Notes: generated by a model not told the origin, from the sequence alone. DNA of 64,000 nt from Massospora cicadina (GCA_022478985.1 JAKSZP010002663.1:62001-126000); one strand, 5' to 3'; shown: positions 13,091-25,924, counted from the first letter of the stretch. Numbers and translations are program-made.

Positions 13091-13682
13091 CACTTCTCTG
13101 GGGTGCCTTCCCTGTTACTAAGTTTTGTTTCTTTTGGGTTAAATTCAGAAGTGTACATCCCATGGTCAGCCTTCCTCACAGTAAATTTAAAATTTAAAAC
13201 ATTCATTGGGATGAATCACCAATTAGATTAATAAATATCAAGTTGCATTTAGTTCCCTTCTACTCTGTGGCACCAATCTCTAAATCATTTATTATATCAA
13301 TTTACTCAGCCCCGCAGCCATGTAAGCTCAACTTCCAATTTTCTATTAAATAATAATACCTTGCTTCAAGTTGGTGTAAAACCATCATTAGGTTTTCATC
13401 ATTATCCTCAAAATCTAGGCCTATGGTCTCTAGAATTTTAGGATATTTAATTACTGCTCAATATTCCTGATTGTCATTTTGGTTTATAATGATGGAAGTA
13501 GCATTTTGAAGGGGATCTGTTTTTACCCTAGATTTCAAATCTTCAATAAATAAAACCTTATTAATTAAAAAAGTGTTTTCTTCCTATTTTAAGGTCTCTG
13601 TCTTCATACATTTTCCTTTATTTATTAGGGTTTAAACTTACCTGTACAGGTACAATTTAGTGCCTGAGCGCCAATTGCAGCA

Positions 13683-13703
13683 TTAATGCTCACTACAGGG
13701 TAC
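13683..13703 (+). promoter_or_regulatory. Putative primer-binding site of element A
   Basis: Directly after the 5' LTR end (TTGCAGCA) the sequence reads TTAATGCTCACTACAGGGTA. The core GCTCACTACAGGG is shared with the start of element B's interior (24351) and, on the minus strand, with the first element (about 3982-3995). Such a shared post-LTR sequence is expected for a tRNA primer site. The tRNA was not identified. Confidence 0.5.
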
Positions 13704-15922
13704 TTTTAGCACCATGCATTTATTAAATATACAAAAATGCAATCAGCTGAAGACTTTTGTCAGCCTAACCACATGTAACTCTTTTACTTTGACACGGATA
13801 ACATGCAGGCTCATCCAGGGTATAGCATCTTGGGACTACTTGTTGATGTTTTGTTCATTTATGATCAGCAAGACATTATTATTGGTGAGAATACCCCAAA
13901 TACCCCACACCATTTTAACGGCTTGATTTACCAATGGAAGTGGCAGTTCACACCATATCTGATCTATATTAAGCGCTTACCACTCAACGTATCCAAATCC
14001 AATCCCAAAGACAGGAAATAAAAGAATTAAATTCTCACCTCGTAGAGTTCAATAAGAAACATGAACATACTGATAAGCATCTAGTACTAAAAAAACATAC
14101 TGATAAGCAATTCAAGGCATAACGGCACTATTATATTATTTTAATGAATCACCTCCACCAGGAAGTTGAAAAAGCTAATTGTACTTGTAGACAAGACCAT
14201 GACAGGATTTTTCCTCAGATTCTAACCCCAAAGATAGTATGGAACCAGTTGTAATCAACTTACCTACTTTTATGACTTTCATACCTATGCATTAGCTGTT
14301 ACTAGCGCTTCTCTGGCATCCACTACAAACCCTACTGCAGCGGCAGCGGCTCCTGTTAATTCCACCTCTTTTGCTTACAATGCTGACTGTTCTGGGGATT
14401 TATCACAGATTAAATAAAAACCGGGGTTTAATAATCTTTATTGTGTTAACTCAATCAATCTGCCTAAATTCAAAAAAAGGAAACATACACACATTTATGT
14501 AGCTCTTTCTAAAATACCATGGGGAACTCAAATTGCCAGGCCAAACTGGATACGTTGATGAACCTGTTGGACCCTGTCATTCAAAATCTGGTAATGAAAA
14601 GCTATAGGAAGCCAGCATCTCTTATCATAATGCTAAAGTAGTTATCAATGAGTTTTGCGGGGCATAGTTGAAGATATGACAAAAAACCGCCTTCTTTCCA
14701 TTAACTTTAATCCAGGTGAAAAAGTTTTAGCTTTTGCTAATCGTTTTTATTATAAATCCTAAGTGTTGCATGAGGAAAAGGTTCTGAGTCACTATGATGC
14801 TCAAATTTCTTTCTACCATGCCTGCAAGCCACACAAGAAATTATATTGGGCTGTTACGCAATTTTAATTTCTAAAAAACATAACAAAAATAGTGATTTAC
14901 CTCTACCTCTGTACTCTCACTACTAATGCGCTTAATAACAAATACTCAGATTATCAAAATGGCCAACGTCAGCCTTACCACCCTAAGAATAAAGTATCAC
15001 TAATTTCTAGGCTCTGCTAATGATAATATTTTGAGAAAAGGCTTGCAGAATTGAATAGGGTATTTTACTTCCATTAATGTATCCAAAATTCCAATAAACC
15101 GCATTATGACAATTTTTACTGCCTCAATAACTTGTTTGATTACAAGGCAGATGTTACAGTATCAAATTTACATAATATAATTGCAAATATTGTGTTTTCT
15201 ATGCCCCCACGGCCACAGGAAAAATTAGACTTATGCTCCTACCTGAGTCAAGATGACACTTTTTTCAATGGCTTTTTGACTCTGATAACTATTACTTTAA
15301 ATGCACCTATATTGATATTAGAATAAACAAACTTCCAGTTTGGGAAATTACTGGCAGTGGTGCGCCTATCACCATAGTTTCCTCAAAAACTAATGAATCA
15401 ACTGGGAAATTCCACAACTTGAGTTATCAAAAGGAGTATAGAATTTTGGGCTTAATGCCACTATCTCATTAGGAGCTTATAGTTCCTTGCTCTGAAATAG
15501 AATACCCCACTAGTTTATACCATGCTATTGGCTTACCCCATGAGAATTTTGATATATTATTTGGGGACTCTTTTATGAGACATTTGGACTCAAAGAAAAT
15601 TTTAAAGAAAACACTTTACAACTATTGAGCCAATACCTTCCACTTTATTGCACTTAAGATGAACCAAAGCCCAAGCATCAACCTCTCTTGATTGGTAAAA
15701 TTGATTTTAGTGAAGATATTTACCCAAAAATATCAAAAAAGCTGACAGTGCACTTTAAAATTATCCTAGCATATTTTAAAATCAAAAAGAATACCACTCC
15801 AAACTGGTCGAAATTGTACTATTGAACTGGGCCACCAAGCCCTCATCAGAACAGATATTACTTTAAGATTTTCTAATGGCTTTCATGGTAAACTTAGTTG
15901 AAAAGTCGTCCCTACACAGGTT
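13704..15922 (+). pseudogene. gag-protease remnant of element A
   Basis: A capsid-like segment lies near 14695-14860 (NFNPGEKVLAFANRFYYKS and, further on, YDAQISFYHACKPHKKL). A degraded knuckle-like Cys/His segment follows near 15080-15125. A pepsin-fold protease remnant near 15330-15420 reads ITGSGAPITIVSSK, matching the retroviral D-T/S-G-A motif with the catalytic Asp replaced. The stretch FDILFGDSFMRHLD follows (about 15550), as expected downstream of the protease active site. Stops interrupt every frame. The region is cut off at 15922 by element D and resumes at 22991. Confidence 0.5.
14064..14109 (+). mobile_element. Ultra-short retroposed insertion, copy 1 (14 nt)
   Basis: AACATACTGATAAGCA (14064-14079) is repeated exactly at 14094-14109. 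Between them lie 14 nt, TCTAGTACTAAAAA. This equals the 3' end plus A-run of three other insertions in the window. A perfect 16-bp duplication around such a short shared sequence is best explained by a severely 5'-truncated retroposition. Confidence 0.8.
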
Positions 15923-16474
15923 TGAGAGGGTTAATTCCTTAACCAATACAACTTCCCTTATGATGACAGGGAACACAAATATGAGCTGATAATGGTTCAG
16001 TTGGCACTTGATCTTCCTTCACTTATCTAGGCACTTTCATCTTCAATAACTAAAACCAATTACTAGTAAAATCTAGTACAACCAAGGACAAGATATTTTA
16101 TTTAAAATAAATTCACACATATATAGTATTTTGGCACTCTAGTGCCCTCCTAATAGAATCATCAGCATTTGCTTCCAAAGAATAGCTTTTTATTCATTGA
16201 CTTGCAGCTTCATCGTGCCATTTATTGGAACTTTCTTTGAATAGATTTCTCAGGGTAGGCAATCCTGCCCTTAAGGTGATAAACTATTGGTGATCATCTC
16301 TGAAAAATTAAGGAAGGCTTAATCATTAAATAAATCATAAATGATAAATTTGAGCCTCCTTCCTCATAAGCCTAAAATCAATGACATTAATAATCATATT
16401 TGGGATCATCCCCCAACCAATTCACTAGTATTGAACACATTTATAAAAAGCATATTCTGGTTAAATTCACAACA
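15923..16474 (-). repeat. 3' LTR of element D
   Basis: Pairs with 22442-22990. Shared landmarks: AACTAAAACCAATTACT, ACATATATAGTATT/ATATATAGTATTCTGG, GGCACCCTAGTGCCCTCCT (GGCACTCTAGTGCCCTCCT here) and GGTTAAATTC at the right edge. Confidence 0.88.
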
Positions 16475-16819
16475 CGTCCCCACTTAACCGGATTAACTTC
16501 TTCTAACATGTCTGCAAATGTAAATACCTTCGCCTGACCCCCCATAGCCTAGAGGTGTCAGAAATCTAATGGCTGTGATCATCAACATACCATAAAATAA
16601 GATAGAAACACTAGCGGCATTAGTAGCTAAGAAAATAATAACTGGGCATCAAAAGAATGATCAGCAATCATTGTTGAGGAACTTTTTTAGTTTTAAAACA
16701 TTCCAAAAATTGTTGAACAACTACTTGAATATTAGTAAATCCAGCTAATTTAACAATAGCAAAATAATCCCATTTCTTTGGTTTTTTATTGGCATATTCA
16801 TAAGAACTAACATGTACTT

Positions 16820-19300
16820 AATTCATAATATGACCATCGGAGAGGTTCTTAAATTAGTGTAGACATTTAAGACTGACTTATTGATGACTTTGAAGGGACC
16901 AATCCATAATCGGTCTAACTTGTTTCGGTGGCTGAAACCATGGGTATCACAATAATTACCTAATCCACCAATTACAAATGTTGGGAAAGCTGGCCATTTG
17001 GAGTCCGATATTCTTTTGAGTTCAGCTTCCATTTATGAAAATTATCATAGCAGATGAATTTACCCAGTCAGGACTTTTTTCAAGCTCTCCAAATATTAGA
17101 GAGCTGTTATCAACATAATTGGTTAATCGCCAAATATAAAATTGGTTTCAAACCATCCTGACGCCCAGCAATTCAAAAGTGATGCCCCAATGATAATTGA
17201 TAACTTGAATTATAGGCGAAAGTCGCCGCTGACAAATATGTTACCCATCTGGAATGTTTCCCAGTGACAAGCTTCTATAAAGTAGCATCCAGAGTATCAT
17301 TTACTCGTTCAGCCATCCGTTGGTCTCTGGATGGTAGGGCTTCATCATTACTCCCCATTCACATTAACCCATTTAATTTTGGGATGATGTGGGTGGTAAA
17401 GTTTCTGCCATCATCCATTAAAATAGACTGAGGGAAGCCATGCCAATAAATTAAATGCTCCATTATGAACTTAGAAGTACAGCTGGCATCTACTTTAGTG
17501 ATGGCCTGCATCACTACCCAATGAGTTAGGTGGTCAATTGATACAATAATATTATCTTTTCTCAGTACTCAGGATCAATGGCCCTACAACATTAATGGAT
17601 ACAGTATGCCACGTGAACCCAGGCTTTACTATCCAGAAATTGTAGCTTTTTGAAAGGGTTCATGTGCCTGAAACATTGCACAACAACCTATGTGTTTTGT
17701 GACAAAAAAATTAAGAAAGCCCCAGTTAAACTCCCAACGAACCTGTTCCAGAGTTTTTCATAGGCCCCCATGACCAATTACCTTATGAGACACAATAATA
17801 AACGCAGTGTGCTAGGATAGTCTTGGGTACAATAGGAATTTTTCCCCAACAATTTTCAACAATTGACCTTGATAAGCTTATGTTTTCCATTGCTTTGTTG
17901 AGGGCTTTCTGAATCTCAGGTGGCTGATCCCCAATTTACCCACTAAGCATCTTCTCATGAAATGCATCTGCTCATTTTTCAAAACTAAAACGGAGGTTAG
18001 TTGTGACAACCCATCATTATTATGTGTGGTCACCGCTTGGTCTACAATCTCATAGTCTTACACTTGTAACTTATGAACCCACTGGACCAACCTCTTTCAG
18101 GCTCTTTGAGGTTATACAGTCAACTCAGCAAGGAGTCATCGGTCACCACAGTAAAATGGACACCATGAATATATATCCTGAACTGCTTACAGGCATATAT
18201 TATTGCAAGACATTCCCACTTAGCTACATTATAATTAAGCTTCTGAATACCCAGGGTCCGAATTGCATATGCTTTTGGGTGCTCATTGCCAAATTTTTCC
18301 ACCTGACTCAACATGGCACCAATTGCCATCAAGGATACATCAGTTTGAGGAATAACAAGTCAATTGGAATTCAGATACTGCAATATTGGTTCTGTCATTA
18401 GGTACATCCTAAGGGTGTCAAAGGACTGAGTATCTTTATTACATACAAACCCCTTCTTGGGAACCTTCAACAACTGAAAAAGAGGCTTGGTGATAGAAGC
18501 AATTTCTGAATGAATCAGCGATAATAGCTGACCATCCCTTTAAATACCTGTACATCACAAACACTCGTCAGTTGGGACATGGCCCTGATTATTCCAACCT
18601 TAGGTTTTGAGAACGTGACCCACTAGTGTCAACAACAAATCTCAGATATTCGTTCTCATTGTTGAAAAGTGACATTTCTTCAGCTTTATTTCCAGATTTG
18701 CCACGGCTAGTTTTTGAAGACATTTTCTAAATGCAGAAGGAGATTCATGAATGGAAGCTGAAGATGTTAATGCCATCTAAGAAGATGAGAGTGCACAACA
18801 ACTTCAGATTACCCAACATGATATCCATAGCTTGTTAGAACGTTGTTGGTGCATTACAAACTACCTTTGAGCATTTGTGTCATCTGATATAGTACATTGC
18901 CAGTAATAATAGCGCATTTTTCTTGGTCTTCTTTAGGTAGGCCAATTTCTCAGTACCCAGATATGAGATCCATTGCTGAAAAGAATTGAGCCCCTCCTAA
19001 GCAATCAAGAGCATCATCAATCTGTGTAAGTAGGTATGAGTTTTTTTGTTATTTTATTCAACTCAATAGTCTATAATAACCCAGTTTGATCCGTCCTTCT
19101 TTTGTACAATTGAAATTGGACCTACCCAAGGGCTTGAGGATGAGATCAACAACCCACGTTTGTGTATCTTAGTAAAACTCACTTGCAACTATCGCCTAAC
19201 TTTCTTGTGAATAGCAAATTGGTTGCATATGAATTGACAGTTGATCTCCAACGTTGACCATGTGAACTATGTTTTTGGCGCACCCAAGATCATAATTGTC
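16820..19300 (-). pseudogene. Element D pol: reverse transcriptase, RNase H, integrase (decayed)
   Basis: Read right to left. Reverse transcriptase near 18990-18740 has FFSAMDLISGY, then KEDQEKCAIITGN, then QAMDIMLGNLK and FLDGIN, the last being the decayed catalytic YxDD box. RNase H at 18120-18332 has GAMLSQVEKFGNEHPKAYA and LNYNVAKWECLAIIYACKQF, followed by VVTDD. Integrase sequence follows to about 16823, ending with KLDRLWIGPFKVINK, the conserved C-terminal GPF motif of Gypsy integrases. Many stops and frameshifts. No chromodomain was seen after the GPF motif. Confidence 0.75.
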
Positions 19301-19439
19301 TTGCATGAACACTCCAGAATATCATTTAAATAATTTAAGGACATGGTCCTTTTATTCTTCTGAAATCCTTGTCAGTTTGCTCAATTGAATACAGCAATGT
19401 TTGGTGGGTATTCCTCCTCATTAGATAATTTTATTTTGA

Positions 19440-22300
19440 TCAACTTACCAAAAGCGTAAAAAGATAGAAATTTTATTATTAGGAACTAAATGAATGAAGG
19501 CCAATACCTGGTTCTTTTCTATCCACATTGGCCTATCCAAGAGGTTGGCAACTAGTACCTGTATTTTACCATGGCCAGGAATTATAATCACAGGTGCTAT
19601 GTAGGGTTTCTTTTTGGCTTTTTTCCCAGGGTGCATGAGTTTCTCCATACAGATAGTCTGGAATACCCTTTGTAAGGCTTTTCCCAATGATGCACTCCTC
19701 TCTGGAATTCACAATTAATGGCATTCATGCCCTCAAAGGAGCCCTAGACTTTCTTCAATCTAGGATGGTGGTGGCTGAAAAAATTTTCCAACCTGTTGAT
19801 AGTTTACAGTAATTATTTCATATGCATAGACCAAACTAATGTAGTCATTCTTCCTGGTTGGGGATGGTTCTCTTTTCCAGTAGTAGAATAACGGCAAAGT
19901 TTGCCCCAAAACTTTATAGTATTATTTAAAAAATTTCATTGGACCCCATGCTGTCACCTGAAGTCATTGCTGATCAAAATTTTGTAATTCTGATTGGGAA
20001 GAACTATGGCCAGTGCAGTGACAAGATGGGGGCCAAATTGTACGGCAGGCACTATAGGCACTGCGCAATGTTGTGGTATGTAGGTCCGTCATCTCATAAA
20101 CCAAATTATGATATATGTCAGTAACAAGCCATAACTTCTCCATGAATTTCGTGGTAACAATTTTTTGGAGCCCACTATCAATGATGGCTCAAACTTTTAC
20201 TTGATCCACCCAAATATCAGCATAAGTAAGATCATAATAGTAAGAAACATTGGTTACTTAATAAATGGTGGTATCATTTTCTGAATCAAAGGACTGAAAA
20301 AGCTGTTTGGCCACACCAGGTAATTGTTTCTTGATGTTATCCATATGGATTGAAATGTTAACATCAATTAATAGACTATCAGCGTCCATGTGCACTGTTG
20401 GGGTTTGCGGCTTATTAAGATAGGGTTGCGCCACTTTTTTGGCCATCTTGGGCCCAGTATCCCTTGCTTGCAAGTGGCAACTGCAAAAACTTGGTCAAGG
20501 GGAACATGAGTGAAGGCGGAAGTAGACTGTTTCATGTCTACTCTTCCCAATCTTTTCTCAAGCAGGATAGTTGTTTTCAGCAGGGACAACCACATTAATT
20601 TTGTCAAGTTTAGTGCGGCAGAACTGCAAAATATGGGTTATTTTCCGCACTTGTATCAGATGACCTGATTTCTAATGTTGCTTTTGTGGAGTTATTCAAA
20701 CAAACCGATTCATCCTTTGGCGTATAACACCACTTGTTTTTTATTGGGGGATTTCCCCTCATAACCCATAGGAGCAGTGTTAGTGTTGCATAAAGCTTTT
20801 TTGGGCCATAGAAGGTAGCCCATAAACTTGCAAAAATTTTAACATTTGATCTGTCTTTGTATTTATGGTTAGCGCGGCAATCATGGCCTTATTCAGTTCT
20901 TTATGTCCTTGCAGCGCCAACTCCATGGAAGTCCAGGCGAAAAAATTGGTTAACACTAAGGTGAGGATACCCCAGTGGTAGAATAGGGACCTCTATCACT
21001 GCCTCCCCTTGTTCAATTATGTTACAGGAACTTTGAGTAGGGGACGACTATGACTGTGTTGGCGTTGTGCATTAATGCCCTGAACTGAGATAGCGAATAG
21101 CAAAGGGTGGTCCATGGAGTTCCTGGCCTATCATACACCACACATGGAGGTTTTCCGGATTTTATCCTCCTTTTCCATACATTCAATTTCCCCTCAATTG
21201 GTGCAGTATCATCCCCATGTTAGCCCACCTTGAATAAAATTTAAATTTAAAACTTGATCAACACTCTTACATCCATAAGTATCTGTGCTTTTTGATAGAA
21301 GCAACTAATGAAGGCTTTGATAGACTCATTTCTTCAGACTGAATGCCGTGGAACTCCTGCTTCCAGTTGGAGAGGTGCTCTGGAATGCCTAACTTTCCTA
21401 TGATTACAACCTTTGCTTATTCAAAGTCCATTTGCTGATGGCTAAACAGGGAAGAATGATATTCTGGCTCACCATGTCAAGGCGGATGACCACGGTGACT
21501 GCCTTCTAGCAATCCTTACACCCCACCATGGCCATCTTGAACAACTTGAAGAACGCCATGATATTATTCTTTGACACTCAGAAGTTTCAGAGTTTCACCA
21601 AATATCATGGTCTCAGATGGATTGTTGCTTGTTTTTGACTGCTGGCTGGTGGTCTTCTTGGAAGAGGAAGAGCGCCATATGAGGTAAGCTGCTGGGGTTC
21701 TTTCACCTTCCGTAGAGCTTTATAACTAGAATCAGTGGAACTCTCATCTCCAGATAAGGAACTTTTTTGCAAAACAGAATTACTTTTGGGCTCCTCGTGA
21801 CCATGGCCAGTGTCCCTTTCTAACTTGGGTGATTAATCAGTGATGGGGTTTTCCCACTTCTTGTGGCCAGACCTCCATTCCTTTAACTTTTAATACTTCT
21901 GCTGTAGTTTCTTCAGTTCCTTGGTAAGCTGGCAGAGTTGTTCAGTATTAATGTCTGTGATCTTTACTAACATCGTGACTTGATCCTGTGCCTTGATCAT
22001 GTCCAAACCAGCTCTATAATAATACCCTCTTTTGCTGCAACTCAGCCCGTTAATTCTTCTCCTTTCTTCTAGAACATGTAATCTAAAGACGTAAGTTTGA
22101 GTCCTAATAATTCAGTCCAAGTTCCCTTTAACCTCAGCTTGATTGTGAGTCTTCATGTCACTGACTAACAGGTGTAGCTTCGCGACTTCCTCCTTAATTT
22201 CTTTATGATGCTTTATGAGATAGTGGATAGACTCAAACAATTTTACAACAGATTCCATTCCCATGTTACTAGGTCAATAACTTTTTGAGTTCTGTACGCT
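19440..22300 (-). pseudogene. Element D gag-protease region (decayed)
   Basis: A protease core, IIDSGLQKIVTTKFMEKLW, is read near 20200-20130 on the minus strand with the D-S-G active-site triad. Downstream (19687-19445), YIAPVIIIPGHGKIQVLVAN and PMWIEKNQVLAFI match the spacer between protease and reverse transcriptase, which also occurs in element B near 26560-26790. The gag part (about 20470-22300) is polar and coiled-coil-like, without a clear zinc knuckle. Frames are strongly broken. Confidence 0.55.
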
Positions 22301-22441
22301 TTAACCTCAACTTGGCCACTCCCCTTTTTCAATCAATGGTTCTCCACTCATTTTATTAACTCAATATCTTATAAACAAAGTCTTCCCAGAATCCCCTTTA
22401 GTGAACACCGCTTGTTAAAGGGTGGCCACTGCACATTTTCA

Positions 22442-22990
22442 TGATAGTTTATTCCTTAACTAATAAACTTCCCTGTATGGTGAAAGGGAACTTGAGTCTG
22501 AGTTTGTAAAGGGTTCAGTTAACACTTGACCTTTGTTCACTTATTATTTAGGCAATTTCATCCTACAGTAACTAAAACCAATTACTGGTAAAATCTAGTA
22601 CACCCAATAACAAGATTTTATTAGGTAATTATCATTCATATATAGTATTCTGGCACCCTAGTGCCCTCCTATTAGAATCTTTAGCATCTGCTTCTGGGAA
22701 TAGCTTTTTATTTCTCAACCTGAAGCTTTGGCATGACATTGGTAAGAACTTCCTTTAATTCAATTTTCCATGCTAGGTGTTCCTTCCCTAGAGCTGGTAA
22801 AATATTGGGGATTATTTCCACCAAATTAAGGAAGTCTTAATCATTAAATTATTATAGGTATTAACTTTGAGCCTTAATCCTTGGAAGCCTAAAATCATTG
22901 ACACTAATAAATTATAACAGGAGATCGTCCCCAACAAATTCACTAGTATCAGAACACATTAAAAAAAATAACCTGGTTAAATTCCCAACA
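22442..22990 (-). repeat. 5' LTR of element D
   Basis: Partner of 15923-16474; ends CCCAACA in + orientation (TGTTGGG on the element strand). The segment left of it (about 22420-22441) is where the primer site should lie. No standard TGG-type primer site is obvious. Confidence 0.88.
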
Positions 22991-23288
22991 AGCTTCTTCC
23001 TCCAATATACCAATCCAAAAATGGATTCCATGCTACGACTATTGCTTTATATCCTAATCAGTAAGAAATTAGGGTGTCCTTGGAAATACCCTACTCTTAT
23101 CCTGTCCACATAAAAAAGCATCAAATCATCACCTTTATTGATATGTTGCCTGCACAGAATGAAGTAGTTAGTACTAAAAATGAGCCAATCAGTTTAAGGA
23201 TATCCTGCAATAATATGGTACAACCACCTAATACCAATTAACCCTTTAAGATTACCCCAAAAGACTTTGCATTACTGGTGAAGATCCC
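22991..23288 (+). pseudogene. Short interior piece of element A between D and B
   Basis: This 298-bp piece separates the right end of D (22990) from the start of B's 5' LTR (23289). It should continue the A sequence that stops at 15922. Short open pieces are present (for example FPTSFFLQYTNPKMD), but no recognisable motif. Confidence 0.4.
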
Positions 23289-24350
23289 TGTCACATATTT
23301 AGTACTACATGAAGTCATTAAATCCTTGACCTCTGGTCAAATCAAGGAAATACTGAATGAAGCACAAGAATTATTTAGCCAAAATGAGTCTAGCTCTGAA
23401 TATGGTGAAATTAAAATTCAAATTGGCTGCAAAAATGTTAATATTCCAAATCAAATTGGCCACGAAATAGCAATAATGCCATGGCCAAAATGATATAAAA
23501 TCCAACCCCCAAAGAAAAGTAAAACTGCGATGATGAAACTCCAAATAAGATATGCTCTTAAAATGGAAATATTTGTTCAGGTAACTTAGAAAAGTAAAAG
23601 AGTGATTTAGGTGCAAAACGATGCACTGAAAAGGAAAATAACAAAATGAAAGGAAAACGGTGCCACTAAACAAACCAGAAATTAAGTCCACTGATGATAA
23701 TGAAAATTTGGACTCCACTGAAGCGCACAGGAGCCACAGAGCTGATGACCCTGATGCTGAAGGCTCCACACACCGCTGCAGTGCACAAATTCAGGAATTA
23801 GAAAAAAGGAATGCCCAAGAGAAATCAATTGAAGAAGAGAATGCACTGAGGTTCCTGAAGAAGATACAATACTTTCCCAATCCAATATTCAATTTATCCC
23901 TCAATTTAAAATTTACATCACAATTCTTTAGTATTTAGTATAAAACTACTAAGTTTCTATTTTAAAAATAAATAATCTATTTCACAGAATCCTAAGTTTG
24001 TGCTTTATTCAATTTTTCATTTTTACTTGAAATAAGTGAAAAATAGTGACTGCAAGTAACCAGTCTTGAGTGCACTAAAGTTGAAGACAATTGTGAGAGG
24101 ACTCCAAGTAAGGTTAGGCTTGCAGAGAAGGAGGTTGAGATAAGCTCCGCTGGGTTAGGGGAAGATTACAACATAAACAGAATTAATCTTAAAGAAGACG
24201 CACATATGGTGTGCGAGTGTCAAGTTTACAGCTCTCTCAGGAAGTTTAAGCTGAGTTGGTTAGTGTCTAATCTGTGCAACAAATTACCCCTTTTGACGCC
24301 CCAGGTAAAAATCCCTAGAGTTAATCAAGAAAAACTTAAGGTGGCGAGAC
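23289..24350 (+). repeat. 5' LTR of element B
   Basis: Begins TGTCACATATTTAGTAC. The end is set by the putative primer site at 24351. It aligns with 35429-36460 including the run GTGTCTAATCTGTGCAACA. Confidence 0.8.
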
Positions 24351-24373
24351 TGGTGCTCACTACAGGGGTGACA
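24351..24373 (+). promoter_or_regulatory. Putative primer-binding site of element B
   Basis: TGGTGCTCACTACAGGGGTG follows the LTR. It begins with TGG, complementary to the CCA end of tRNAs, and shares GCTCACTACAGGG with element A. The primer tRNA was not identified. Confidence 0.6.
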
Positions 24374-25600
24374 CCAACTACACAGTTGAGAAGAAAGAGT
24401 TCAAGGCAAACAGAAATTCCTAGTATTGAGACCATGGAGGTATACCATGATGAAGAAGCAGCAGGAAGCCTATCCCCAAATGAAAAGGAGATGATTGAGG
24501 CAAGACTGCAAGTGTTGGAAAAAGAAGTAGTAGAGTTGAGGTTGTACCTAGATTGGGTTTTAGACACCTCTCAATGGGATTGAATAGCTACTACCCGGTG
24601 TTAGGGCACATACTAGTGACTAGAAGAATTGAAACTGATCTGAAGAGACTTGAGGAATGGGTTTAATACCTTGAAGCAAAAAATGGTTTAAAATGTATGG
24701 ACATTGAATTATTATGGTGAACGTTTAGACCACCATGAGGCTATTTTCAATGATTTTGATCGAAACTTGGAGGAAATTAAGGATCAACTTCAAGTAAAAC
24801 CACAGCCTGCTCTAATCCTTCGCTGGACACCTCACGTTTGGAAACGCCAGTGTTAGCTGCACAGGGAACAAAATCTCCATGACATCAGCGAAGTGCTCCA
24901 GTAGAGGAAAAACCAAACTTTAAACCCTATTTCAAATCATGTTCACTCCTGGCGAGGGAACAATAGCTGGGTTTTTACAAATGTACGAGAACAGCATGGT
25001 TGGCGCTAGTGACAAGCAGAAGGCTCATCACGTCCAAGGCTTCATGAGCCATGAAGTGCAGGAGATACTCAGTGCTAGTTTACGCCCTGGTTTGACCTGT
25101 ACTGAGGTCAAGGATTTTCTGTTAACAGAATTTGGTAGCGCACAGGATGTTGAGAAATTTAAGCAAGAGTTCATATTGATGAAAATGGGAAAGACGGAGA
25201 CAGTCACAAACTATACCACTTGATACTACCTTTGAGCACAACAATTATGGACAACAGGGACCTTAGAATTACCTACCGTGAAAACTGTCTTACTCTGTTC
25301 CTTAGAAGCACACCCAGCCCTCAAGATGCACATGACGCTTGCGGTCAAAACAGCTGGATCTCTCAAGGCCATCAAGGAAGCTTTACTCTGTGCAAGGAAC
25401 TTATAATATCGAAAACAAACCAATAACTCAATCAACACTCAGAGCTGGAAATGTGGTGTATGCTACACAGGATAATAATGACAAGCCAAAAGACAAAAAC
25501 TTCAAACCAGTTCCACGGTTACAGCACAAGGAGTTCACATATCACAAATGTCACAAGCCTGATCACTGTTGGTGAGCTTGGCCAATGAAAGGTGATGAAG
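24374..25600 (+). pseudogene. Element B gag (decayed)
   Basis: The N-terminal part (24374-24583) is acidic and helical (EMIEARLQVLEKEVVELRLY). The capsid core at 24939-25223 reads TPGEGTIAGFLQMYENSM, then KAHHVQGFMSHEVQEILSAS and VKDFLLTEFGSAQDVEKFKQ. A zinc-knuckle remnant near 25535-25585 (YHKCHKPDHCW, a stop, AWP) has lost the outer two Cys of the CCHC pattern. Several stops separate the parts. This is the virion structural protein of the element, and it is dead. Confidence 0.7.
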
Positions 25601-25924
25601 AATAACCCCTTCACCAAAAGAGGAAACCCTTGAACCATAAATTGGGTGAACCTACACATGGAAGGAGAGAACGATCACCAAGATGAAGACTTGATGGATG
25701 CTGGTTACCATGTCTTAGGAGCCCCCAGTACTGTATCTATACCTACACGATTATGGGTACATGGATCCACTGATGAGGGGTTAAACTCTACATACCTAGC
25801 TCAAGCAATGAAGCCCACTCAAGTAAAAAAGAATCTAGAGGAAGGCGAACAACTTGTAATGAACACCATCAAGAATATTGATAAGGCTATTACACTGCAT
25901 TCTGAATCAACGTCTAATACACCC

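Larger units (their letters stand above)
7916..13197 (+). mobile_element. LINE retrotransposon, copy 1
   Basis: A 5.3-kb non-LTR element with 5' leader, ORF1 (8013-9428), a 6-nt gap, ORF2 (from 9435) and a short AT-rich tail ending GTAAATTTAAAATTTAA. It is flanked by an exact 18-bp target duplication. Its GC content is clearly higher than that of the surrounding DNA. The same family occurs on the minus strand at 57561-62833 with the same ORF layout. Both copies carry frameshifts and stops. It inserted into the 5' LTR of element A, so it is younger than A. Confidence 0.92.
7755..13682 (+). repeat. 5' LTR of element A, split by a LINE
   Basis: LTR sequence is 7755-7915 plus 13216-13682, about 628 bp once the LINE and one copy of its target duplication are removed. 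It begins TGTAGC and ends TTGCAGCA. The 3' copy begins TGTAGT and ends TTGCAACA. Confidence 0.7.
15923..22990 (-). mobile_element. Ty3/Gypsy LTR retrotransposon D
   Basis: A full-length, 7.07-kb element on the minus strand. LTRs of 552 bp (15923-16474) and 549 bp (22442-22990) align throughout. Minus-strand ends are TG...CA. A polypurine tract (AAGTGGGGAC, complement of about 16476-16485) lies just before the 3' LTR. The flanking 5-mers are AGGTT (15918-15922) and AGCTT (22991-22995), a four-of-five match that fits a decayed target duplication. Inside, from right to left, lie gag, protease, reverse transcriptase, RNase H and integrase remnants. It interrupts element A. Confidence 0.88.

Noticed and set aside
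23165..23185. TAGTTAGTACTAAAAATGAG as a fifth mini-retroposon
   Set aside because: It has TAGTACTAAAAA-like sequence, but no flanking direct repeat is visible.
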